A DNA stretch of 33,088 nt from Mnemiopsis leidyi (lineage: Eukaryota > Ctenophora > Tentaculata > Lobata > Bolinopsidae). The position numbers and the translations under genes were made by a program. Location of the stretch: positions 134,760-167,847 of the forward strand of contig JH153596.1 of NCBI GenBank assembly GCA_000226015.1. The letters run 5' to 3'. Positions 10,901 through 22,900 of the stretch are shown piece by piece. Below the pieces are notes generated by a model. It ran no database searches and was not told the DNA's origin. It saw nothing but the letters and a program-made list of their open reading frames with translations. Positions within the stretch are counted from its first letter, which is position 1. Each line of letters starts with the position of its first letter.

Positions 10901-13900
10901 TTCGATTAAAAGTTAAAGTTTATATTCAATTTTGTATTTAATTGTTTTAATTCTCATTTTCGCTTCATAACCACACTCCCAGGACTGGCTGAACAACATG
11001 AACGAGCGTGACAGAAACTTGAAGGGCAGTAAAAACCTCACTTCTGCAAATCTGCCGAACGTGAGACAGTCGGGCAATGTAAGTTTTAAGTTGTGTTAAA
11101 TTTTGTAAAGTTATGGGAAAAGGTAGTTTGAGGAAGGGTCATTGTAAATTTATATCACGTGGCAACGTTTCTCGATTCTGATTGGTCGCACCTAACTTTT
11201 CACCGGTCAATCGCTGTCAGATGATAAGACAAATTTGTGATCATTCCCCAAAAAACATTTCTCAATGTAATGCTACACGAAGTGTTTTTAAGTGTAAATT
11301 TAAGCCAATGTTAAATTCTGTAAGGAAATGTTATGTTACACTTAGTAAAAGTTTTGCCATGTAAGTTTAAAATTATATCAAATCTTGTAAGTTACTGTAT
11401 TACACTTGGTTTTGACTTTTGATCTGTCACTGTCAAGACCAACTCAGGTTCTGTAACGTAAGTCATCGTCAACTTAGTTCAGGTAGTTGAAGTGAAAGGT
11501 AGTTGACCTAAGTCTTATATTTGTAAATACCTCCAAGGTATTGTGATGATGTTGAACTACCTATTTTACCCGGGATCCCATTGGATATTTTATAAATGTA
11601 TCGTAATCCGCGTGAAAACAAACTAGGTTAAAATTGAGAAAAACTATTTGTATTGAAAATAAAATTAGTATTCAAAATTCTACGAACAGATTGTTTTCAG
11701 GTTGATTCAAACAGATTGTCAAGTGGAGAACGGAGGGAACCTAAACCGAATCCTGATAGGATAAACTCTTACGACTATCGAGCGTGGGACAGGTTAGTTG
11801 AACAGGGTGTTATTCTTGTTGTGACTCTATCAATATGAAAATTTGTCAGATTCCTCCTCGCTGATATTTATCCATAACTCGAACTTTGTCCCGACTTATA
11901 GTAGTAGTATAAAATATTTATTGTATAGTGAATACTGTCGTTGTGCGGCTAAAAATAGTTCCTGTTGGGTGCATGAATTACGTTGTTCTGCTTAACGGTT
12001 TGTTCGGTAGTTTGTTTTTTACTCTTGGTTGATATGTACTGAGTATTGTGTATATAGACAAAATAGTATATTGGCATGGGAAACTATGATGTGAAAATGA
12101 AAATTGCAATTAAACAGTATCAAAAAATTCTGTCGAGTCTAGAAAAAGAAACCAAAACACTCTGAGATAATCACAATAAAGGATTGAATCACAATAAAGG
12201 ATTGAAAAAAGCCTAAAAATGTCTGTACATTAATGCTAAAAACTAAAAATAAAGACATAATACAATCCGACTGGTTTATTTGTATAATCAATATTTTACA
12301 GTGTTCTGTGACCCTCAATAAAAACGTGGTAGCACATCCTGATGAAAAAAGTAATTGAAAAACGCTCTATAAAACTGTCCTGTTGCATCAAGTCACTATC
12401 TTCTTATTGTTGTATAACTTATTCTGTGTTGATAAAACTCTGAAAATTATCGATTTAGTAACTTGTTAAGGAGCTAATGTTGATTGACTCGAATTGAATG
12501 GCCAATGATAATTGGTTTTAGAGGAAATAGGAGTTATAACTTCATGAACAACCTCTCATCACCCAGCCTTATCATTTGTTAAAAAGCCATGTACCTTTTT
12601 ATTTCTTATTTCATGGAGCTTTACTCACCCTTAATTCAGCGAAGTTGTTCTGCATATTATAATTCATGGTGTCCATGTATGCCTGTAACTGTTGAACTTT
12701 ATCTTTAAGATACCGGTTATTGTTTTGTATTAGTGTCTGTATTTCCGTCCCCTCTTTTTGTCGCTTGCTCTTCAAATAATCCTACAAGATATTATATCGA
12801 TATTTGACAACTTTTTAACAAAATTTTATGAAACCTTGAGTTTCGACTTAGCTGCATCAAAATAAATCTGTAGCGACACCTTCCCCAGTTTCAACTTCAA
12901 CCCAGTTTAAGATACTTATTATATTATCATCATATTACTAGGTACTCAAATAAATTGTTTTGTTCACCTCAAGACAGTCGACAACAGCAGACCGTATCAC
13001 GGTATCTGAGCGCTTGTTATATTGTTGATGAGCTTGGTCTCTTTGTAAACGTTTAGCCTGCTTCTTGTCTATGATCCCTCCCACGATGAAGTGGATTATT
13101 GAGAATGGTGGTGGCAAGTAGCTTTCTTCCATCTCCTGAACATAGTCATTTTGAGAAGAACAAAAAAATTATTTTTCATCAGAGCTAAACTTTAATTTTG
13201 TTCAATTAAATTGTACCGTAGGTGCCAACTCTGTCAATGTTAATCCCACTCACCATTAAAAGTTCGAGCCTCTGAAACTTGAATATAACTTCCTGCCTCT
13301 CCTTAACCTTGCTGTAAGTGTCGGAGAACATGGCAATGAGGATGTTGACCAACATCAGAACCACGATAGCCATGTACACTCCTACTAGAGCTATCACTAC
13401 TCCAGTACGTAGTGAACTTCGTTTGGTGTTTGTCGGGAAATAGGTAGCTCCCCCAGAATCATTTGATCCGAGATCATCTACGAACAGTTCCCCATACATC
13501 TGGGTGAATTTAAGACTTTGAGCTGAGAAAACTTAAATATGTTTTAAAGTAGGCGTGAGGGCCAAGGGTGTTGTTACCGGGGTAATGATTGACCGAATAT
13601 GGTGTAGACAATGGGAACTTCGTGAAAGTCACCTGGAAGAAGGTGTAAAAGAATATTCCTCCAATGATTGTAGGAGTGTTTTCATCTGTAAAGTCTTCGG
13701 GTTCAGTTAGTACGACAGCATATCCAACTCCAAATGCTATAAGAACCATCACAAACATAGTTAAGAAGACCTGGTGGTTAAGGTGTATGTTAAATTCTCA
13801 TATTTTAAACGGCCCAAATGAACGAGCATAGAAAGTCCAGCTCATTAGACGATGAACAATTCTTCATAAGATCGAATTAATAATACCTACCCTGAAGTCT

Positions 13901-16900
13901 TTCATCATTTTGTTGATCATTAGAACTGTTGGTCCAAGATGTTTGTCTGATATGAACATATGGATTATTCTGAGTATGAACAGTATCGATGATATCGATA
14001 ACAGTACCCTGCCCACATTGTAGCTATCAGCGTGAATTTTACAGACATTGGTTCCTGAATGTTCATTTTATTTCAGAATGAAATTTGGGGAAAATGTTAA
14101 ATTAGTACTACTAATATTTTTATCATAACCATAAGTACAACAAACATAAAAGAGGTTATCGACAAATTATTCGTCAACCTGTCTGGTCACTAACAAATTT
14201 ACATTTTCGTGTACGCACATTATTTTACTTTTTCCTTACCCTGAGTGGAGCTGTCTGGAATGTTCACCAAGATTAGTCCCAGTATGTTAACTATGTACAT
14301 AACAGCATCTATCTTGTTCCAGATAACGTTCAACCACCCAAAAAAGTGTCCTATACTTATTGCCTGAAAAACCTTTGTCCAAGAATCTCAGCTGGTTATC
14401 CATTATATCCATGCAAATACGCAATAGCTCTCTACTTTTCCCTAAATGAATACACTACCCAACAATAATCATACCTGGATAAACTCATCAATGAGAAGCA
14501 TTCCAAACCAGATGATTAGTATAATCTTCTCTGTGTTGAGCTGGCAGTTGTATTGGTCTTCCTTTCCCACTCTTGCTAGAATGACAAATGACTGATAGGC
14601 TATAAATATTCCGTACATGGCCACTTCCCACCAGAACTTTACACAAGGACTTGTGCAGAACGCCTGAGTGAGTCTAGTGTTTTTCATCGTTCTTTTGTAA
14701 TTATGCTCTCTTGCTGGTACAGCAAACTTTTTGACGATACGAAAAGCTGGCATATCACTAACTCATTTCCACTAAGAAAGTTTGAATATTACCTTGAACT
14801 TTCTGGCCCATTTGTTGAAAAAACCATTAGAAGATCCTTTGTAAACCCAACTTCTTTTGAAAGTGACAAGGGGAGTCATGACTAGCAAAGGGCATAAGAA
14901 TACCAAAACAGTTGTCAACAGTCCAACCTAGATGAAGAAATGGAAATGGAAATCTATTTAGCCTATTGAAAGCAATTTTACTCAATTTATCAGCTGGTGA
15001 TCTACATATTTGTCATCCTTGCAGAAATGAACTTGCTTTACCTCCGATCTCAGTCCTCGTTTCCACCTTTTATCCTGTAGCTCCTGGCAAGCTGGGTGAG
15101 CTACAAAGTCCTTAGCTTTGCACTCGTACGCCATGTCAATGTAACTCATGTTATCGAGCCTATCCCAGCCACTTTTCAGTGCCTTTTCCCGCAGCTCCCC
15201 GTCACAGTTCTGGTGCAGCAGGTCCATTATGTCGATAGCAAGTTGCTCGAATCGCCTACTCATTGACTGGATCGTTTCTCGTTCGTGGTTGGTCACAATT
15301 ACCTGCGGGTGGTAATAAGGGGGGCGGAAAGACACTTAACCGCTAAATGGTTTGTGAGGTGAAGTCTTCATATTCGCAAAATGCTGCAGTGTAATATTTA
15401 TGAAGTACTTAAAGGTATCTAAGTTTAGACATCAACACTGCGTGTATTGGTCAAAAAGATGCCGTACTAACCTTCTTGGATTTATGTAGTTTTCGTAGGA
15501 TAATCAAGACAAAAAGAGCAGCCTTGATCGGTTCCTGAGTGTTACTCCACATCAGTTCTGCTACTTGTGGGTAAAGTGATAACGTAGCCCAAACCATTAG
15601 TTCAAAGTAGGGGTCGCTTTCGTTCGATACGTTGGAATCAAAATCGTGCCCTTGGTATATTGGAAATTAAATTTCTGAGAGTATAGGAGGGAAGATGAGG
15701 TATTGAGGTTAAAGTATACAATTACGATTACAATGAAAAGCTTTGATTCAAAATCACATCCACTTTCAATACCCTAACCTCAACACCTTATCTTCCCTTC
15801 TATATATTTAACACTGCGACACCTTCCCACGCAAACAAATATAGAAATAGAGATTTTATGCAAACGATATCGGAAGAAAGTACCAAGCGATTCTTCAAGT
15901 ACAAAGAAATATGAAATTAGATTGTGGGAATCGCTGATTTCTAGAGTTGCACTGCTTAAACTCCCAAAGTCGGTCCTTTATAACTGAAATGTTAAGCATG
16001 ACAAGACTAACTTGAACCGGCGAGTCGGTTTATCATTTTGTCGACTGTCGATTTACTGCCCAGGTCGATTTTACTGTCGTGTAATCCTCCCAAATGATAC
16101 CTGAAAATTTTGAAAAATAAGCAACCTGGTGGCTCCAATAATCAGGAAAGTAAACTAAAACTTACTATGAATACTAAGAATGATCTTGCACTTCATGTCT
16201 AAATAACCCCATGTCTAAATAACCCCTATGTCTAAATTACCCCATGTCTAAATAAAATCATGTCCAAAGAACCCCATGTCTAAATGGTAAATAACCCATA
16301 TGTCTAAATAATCCCATGTCTAAATGGTAAATAACCGTTATGTCTAAATAACCCCAAGTCTAAATAACTCCATGTCTAAATGGTAAATGACCCCTATGTC
16401 TAAATAACCCCTATGTCTAAATAACCCCTATGTCTAAATAACTCCATGTCTCAATAACCCCTATGTCTAAATGGTAAATAACCCCTGTGTCTAAATAACC
16501 CTATGTCTTCATGGCAAATACCCTAAATAACCCCATGTCTAAATATCCCTATGTCTAAATAACCCCTATGTCTAAATAACCCCATGTCTAAATGGTAAAC
16601 AAGCCCTATGTCTCCCATGGTTTTCACCTGACATATCTCCGGAGATGTTCGACGTTGTTGCTGCTGCCGTACAACAGCACCGTGTTGGCTGCTACCATGG
16701 GTATACTGGCTCCGTGTGCTAACAACAGCTCTGTAAAGTCGTACAGGTTCCACGCCTGGGTGTTTCCCGACTAGCTGATTCTTAAATCAAATAGGACTTG
16801 ATTAAAAGATGATAATTTTCCTTAGTTATTTGAAAATTGTTGTTTTTTGACGTTTTTGAACAATCTATGAGACATCAGTTGATGGGTAAATGGGTAAAAC

Positions 16901-19900
16901 AAAAAAATAAAAATTTAAGAAAAAAAGAGGATTTAGCCGAAACTCATTCTAGACTTCACTCTGTCGCTCTGTTTTCTAAGTTTGATTTCCGTCTTTTCAA
17001 ATTTTAAATGAGGAACGCTACTCGTTGGAATGTGTCGCACATCTTTTTGACGTACTGTGGCAGCAATGGACGAATAAGAGGTCAGATTCCACTAATCAAA
17101 TTCAAGGGCTATATCACTGTCAAAAAAATTTGCAACTCCTCCTCGCCATTAGTGTTCATAGATTTCATCAGAAAAATTAATTTAAACGGATATTCTAACT
17201 TCCATTATTGTTGTTAGGTATCATCAAATAATCCATAGATAAGTAGTTTAACCCAGGGCCATATATAGTATATTAAGCAAAAATAGTATAGTATGCAAAA
17301 CAAATCTGATTTTTTGCAACACAAGAATTTAAATCAATATTGACTTAAATTGGAAGTACAGGTGAACTATTCTACTATTCGCATTCGAAGTTGAATTTCA
17401 TGCTTGTACAATAAAAGCTTATGAATAATCAGCGTAACATACATTACTTCTAGAATCTAAACTAGGCTTAATTTGCGCTTGTGCCTCGACCATAATTTCA
17501 ACTCATGTTATAGCAGTCCATCATTGCTTACTGTGAACAACATAGGACGCTTTACAGGACACATTGAGCGCCGACAGGACCCATTGCGCGATTTAGGCAC
17601 AATTTTTATATGCCGGCGCACAATTGGTCCAATTTCAACGTCCTATGTTGTTCACCATAATTATTATTACTGGTAAATTTTGAACGTGTCAAAAGTCGAA
17701 TTAGCAACGTTCGTGAGTCCCTCATTAGAGATCAATTACTTCATTGTTCCAATAGTCCGCCTAAAGAAGAAGATAAATGAGGGCATGCAAGGGAACAAAA
17801 AGGAAGGATATGTATAAGTTTACACCTGCACTCATATCGAGCTTGTTACAGAGATCACTTGTTGTGCACTCGACACACGTTTTCTTAGTTTTGGTCTCCC
17901 CAGCGCAGGGTCCACATCCGTTGGTGTTGGTGTAGTTTGCAGCACTCGTGTCTTGCGTACCCGGCATGTTGCAGATAAGATCTGTTGTTGGCAGACGTTG
18001 GCAGGTTGTGTCTTTTTGGCTGTATTCCTTTGAGGTCATGTTCATTTGGTATGTATAGCACTTGAAAGCTTCGCCGGTTTGGATAGCTTTGTTGCATCCA
18101 TTATCAGTGTTTCCATCACATTCTTGGCAGGTCTTGTCCTTACTGTCTTCGCTACAGGGTCCACAACCGTACTTGACATCGGAAAATCCCGTGTATTCAA
18201 TAAACTTTGGTTGAGAGCACTTTGTTGCCATGACATCTTCACAATCCGTTGCATTAGCAGTGCCTACGGAACCTTGAATACACTTTATTGGGATCTTGTT
18301 ACAGGAATCTGTGTCACATTCTTCACATCCACTGCCTTTCGATTCCTCTTTACATTCTCCACAGCTGTTGTCATTTATGTAGGTGGCTTTTGTAGCCGAG
18401 GATGATGGTTTGTTGCATTTGATGGAGGTTCCGCTCAATCTTTTGCAGGTGGTCATTTCTGATTTTTCAACAAATTTGCCTTTGATGTCAGAAAATTCAA
18501 AAGAATGACACTGAAAGTCATCCCCTATAGAAGCTGTTGGAGTGTTGCATCCAGTATCCTGATTGCCATCACATTCTTCACATGTATTGTCTTTTGTGCC
18601 TCCATCACAAGCCCCACATCCATATTGGACATCGGAAAATCCTGTATATTCAATGAACTTAGGCTTTGAACACTTGGTGACCATGACGTCTGCACAGGCA
18701 GTTGCAGCAGTAGTGCCTGCGGAGCCTTGAATACACTTTATTGGGATCTTGTTGCAGGAATCTGTATCACACTCTTCACATCCACTGCCTTTCGATTCCC
18801 CTTTACATTCTCCACAGCTGTTGTCATTTATGTAGGTTGCTTTTGTAGCAGAGGATGATGGTTTGTTGCATTTGATGGAGGTTCCACTCAATCTTTTGCA
18901 GGTGGTCATTTCCGCTCTTTCAACAAATTTGCCTTTAATGTCAGAAAATTCATAGGAATGACACTGAAAGTCATCCCCTATAGAAGCTGTTGGAGTGTTG
19001 CATCCAGTATCCTGATTGCCATCACATTCTTCACATGTATTGTCTTTTGTTCCTCCATCACAAGCCCCACATCCATATTGTACATCTGAATATCCTGAAT
19101 ATTCAATGAACTTAGGCTTTGAACACTTGGTGGCTGTGACGTCTGCACAGGCAGTTGCAGCAGTAGTACCTACGCCTACGGAACCTTGAATACACTTTAT
19201 TGGGATCTTGTTACAGGAATCTGTGTCACATTCTTCACATCCACTGCCTTTCGATTCCCCTTTACAAAAGCCACAACCGTTTTGATTGGTGTAGCTTGCC
19301 TTAGTAGCTCCTGTTGCCGGCTTATTGCATTTTATCGGATTTCCCGTCAATATTTTGCAAGTTGTTTTTTCCGGCTTTTCTACGAATTTGTTCTTTTCAT
19401 CAGAAAATTCAAAAGAATAACACATGAAATCCTCGCCTAGTTTATCGCTCATGGTGTTACAAGCATCTTCCCCAGACCCGTAACAATCAGAGCAAATGTC
19501 TTCCTTTCCCACCTCACACACTCCACAACCATATTTGACATCAGGGGAGTATCCTTGGTACTCAATAAACTTCGGTTTAGAACATTTATCCTGGTCGCAG
19601 GATGTAGGTTCCGCCGTCGGGTCAGATCCAACTATGCAAACTATTGCAGCCTGACCAGCTGAAATAAGCGAAATCATTGTCCAAGCTCAAAGATTAAATT
19701 ATGATTATATTGGTTATAAAAGTTATAATAAACAAGTGTTTTGGGCACTTATTTTGGGTACTTAACTACTTATATTGGGCACTAATTTTGACAAAACCAA
19801 TTGTTACGATCACGCTGCTGTGAGCTTCAGACATGTAATCAAAGTAAAAATATGGTACACATGTATTGTACCTGTAAAGGCGACCAGGACAAGTGCCAGT

Positions 19901-22900
19901 ACCAAGGTATGGCACATGCACATGGTGGGAACGGTATACTCCTTTCTTTAAACTCCTTTCTTTATACTCCTTTCTTTAAACTCCTTTCTTTCAACTCCCT
20001 TCTTTAAACTCCTTTCTCCAGCTTCTCCCTTTGCTTACACTTTACTAACAAGACATAATTTAAATTGAGAAAACTGCAAACTAAACGATGCTTCATTCAA
20101 ATGCATTAGAAATAATTTTGGTTAAAATATATAAGAAATAGGCCATTGAAAAATACAGAGTACAGACGACAGGCAAAGAAAAATTTTACAAATGAGCAAA
20201 CGACCTTGATATTACTGTTGAAAAAGGGTCAAGAGCGAAAGTTGCAATGGGGCGATCTTGAACTTAAGTGCAATGTTCTGTATGCATGGTATATTATGCA
20301 ATTTGAAATTTTATGCGAAGGTCCGTCGAACGCTTTTCCTCGTTTAAACGTTAATGCTTATGTAATTGTATACATTTCCTTAAAACTTCCTTGAAACAAC
20401 TATGGCTATAGTTTGCGGGATCTTAAGTAAAATGTACAATTTTATTTTGAAATATGTCTGTTAAGAGCATTAATTTTTGGTTATTTAAATTTTCTATTAA
20501 TCCCTGATGATTCAGTATAATGTTATTATGGTTTTAAGATCACCCTCCCAATTTCCATGCATCTTAACTAAATTTTCTAACTTTGATACCAAATTTGTTG
20601 ATGGGCAATAGTAACTAAATACCTTCTTCTGGATAATTATGACCGGGATAAAGTGGCGGGGTTCGAAAACTTAGGCGTAACTTAGATTATATAATATATA
20701 TTATACAAGTGAATATTTGGAAAATATTTAGGTAAAGTTATCGTATTTCGCTGAATCGTAAAGTTTCGATTAATTTCGCCATATTTTTCCCGGACGATAT
20801 TTTCCTAGGTCGTTAATCAACCCGCCGTAATGAACCCGGGTTAGGTAGTCCACTCTTACGAAAATGGTAGTTTGTTGTTATGAACCAGTGGCCCACATGG
20901 GAGGAACTTGAGCTGAACTGAACTGTTAGAAATTGTCAGTAGACTCTCATTAGTCGAGACTCGAGGAACTGCTATTTTTGACCCGAGCTTGCTGGTATAA
21001 ATTGTTCGCTGTTACTCTTAGATAACTAGCAGAAGCACTAGCAAGAAAATAATCTCCCATCGAACAAATAAACGTAGATAGTAGGAAAGAGAGAGCAGCA
21101 ACGCGTGTAGCGGGTGTAGTCTTTACTAGTTAGGCGTTAGCCATGCTGCTACAGGAAATGATGGCCTGCATTAGAATTCGGAGCTCTTGTATTGGTTATA
21201 GAGAGCCTGGAGCGTGTGATAAATGTCAAGTAAGAGGTGTTTTAATGCATAGATAACCGGTATTGTGGTGCAGCTTGAGAGTCCCGGATTTTGGCTCACA
21301 GCCATCTTACTATTAAATCAAACCTGGATCTAAATAAGATGATTAGGCCATAAGAAGGTTTTTTAGAAACGAGACTTCATCGACCTGCAGTGTAAGCACA
21401 TTAGAGACTGAGAAATCTAGTGGTACATAAACACGTGCTTAGCAATGTTATGTTCTTTTACACAATTCTTTATGATTGTATTCATTATTGGACCTCTTTT
21501 AGGAAACACTTATTGGAGACTATCCTTTCACAGCCATATATAGGAGTTAGGGTTATTTTCTAGGCAGTGTCGAAAAAGCGACCTTCCCAACTCTTATAAC
21601 GATTTTTTTGATAACCAAATCGTCAAAAAGCTTAAATGTAATTCAACTGTGTAAGTGTAATGAGATCATATGCTTTTGTTTGTCTTCGCAAAACTTTCCT
21701 AGTCTTACATAGAAAAATAGCATCAATCTGACAATTATTTAGTTTGTCTGATACATATTATTTGGGATTAGCAATATTAAGCATTGGTACACCAATCTGT
21801 TTAAACCATGATGTTTGGTTTTAGCATTGGTATAACAGTACTCCTGAGTCTTGACTCACAAAATATGAATTGAAACAGAACACCTTTACCCCTCGCTTCA
21901 CATCCTTATTCCTAACTTACCAGAGCATGCATGAGTATGGAACCCAGCGCTTTCTCGTCCTTGGTAGCCGTGTCCGAGTTGAGGAGTTTCTCTGCAAAGT
22001 CAGGTCTGTTCCACCCCAGAGCTACTTGTACTCCTGACAACTGTATATTTCCCGTGTTGGTGTCCTCGTCAGCCATGTTCTGTTGGAGGAGTTACTGTTC
22101 CTTTTTACGGAGAAATGGAGATATTGTATTGTTGGGGGAAGGAGTCAAATGTTTATCTTATATCACGTGATTAGTGAAAACGTTGATCGATATCTATTCA
22201 TATGCTATTGGCCGTAACCAACTGCTCATCGGTCAATCGCTATCACATGATACGAAAACATTTTTGATCCTTTACCAAAAATACCATTCATCATTTGTAA
22301 TTTGCAATGCTTAAGTTTGCTGTTCTTCAGTGAAGAATCTTCAGCCTCATTAAAGTTCTACAGATACGCCTGTGTAGTTCTGGAAGGTACTGGAACTTAC
22401 TTGAGCCTTGACAAGAGCTTCTAAAAGTGCTGTATCGAGCCCATCATAATGCTCATCTTCCATATCAAAGAGAATTAGAAACTCTCGGTATATCGTAACC
22501 ATCTCTTTAATTCGACGTTGAAAGTTTACACTTTGTCTCTGAGAAATAGGATGTAGATAAAACATTTTCTAGGCCGCCATTTTAAGGTGCGGCAAGAAAA
22601 TTAATGTGAATTAGTATTGAAACCTAATAATACCTAGTAATATGTAACTGAATTGAAGATTATGCAGTGGAACATTTCTATCGCAAAATTCAGATTTGAA
22701 TCTACAAACTTACTGCCTCCGTAGTCAAACCAGCAGCGTCCATTATCTTGTTCACATCTGGGCAGGACATTGAAAATCCCTCGCTTGCTTTGCACGTGCA
22801 CGTTGCTCGAGTCTCTTCCACTGATGATACACTGCTCCTCCTCCTTCCCATCCCTTTGTTTTGAAGCTTAATACTAAAGCTGTGTAACTGTTTATCTGGC

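Noticed and set aside
14664..14753. Upstream extension of TRPM exon 18 (MPAFRIVKKFAVPAREHN)
   Set aside because: No acceptor gives the required phase 0 there, and starting at 14663 gives FKAFCTSPCVKFWW, which matches the TRPM S1 boundary and keeps the whole model in frame.
16190..16612. CRISPR-like array
   Set aside because: The units are contiguous with no unique spacers, and the context is a eukaryotic intron; it is a minisatellite.
18046..18405. Plus-strand hydrophobic ORF opposite the LU gene (and a similar one at 19186-19440)
   Set aside because: It is the antisense of a cysteine-rich repetitive coding exon; the similarity between the two ORFs reflects the LU repeats.
19659..19677. ATG at 19677 as the start of the cysteine-rich protein
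   Set aside because: The sequence from 19677 to 19659 is a typical acceptor (CTTATTTCAG), and an upstream signal-peptide exon at 19872-19923 joins in exact phase.
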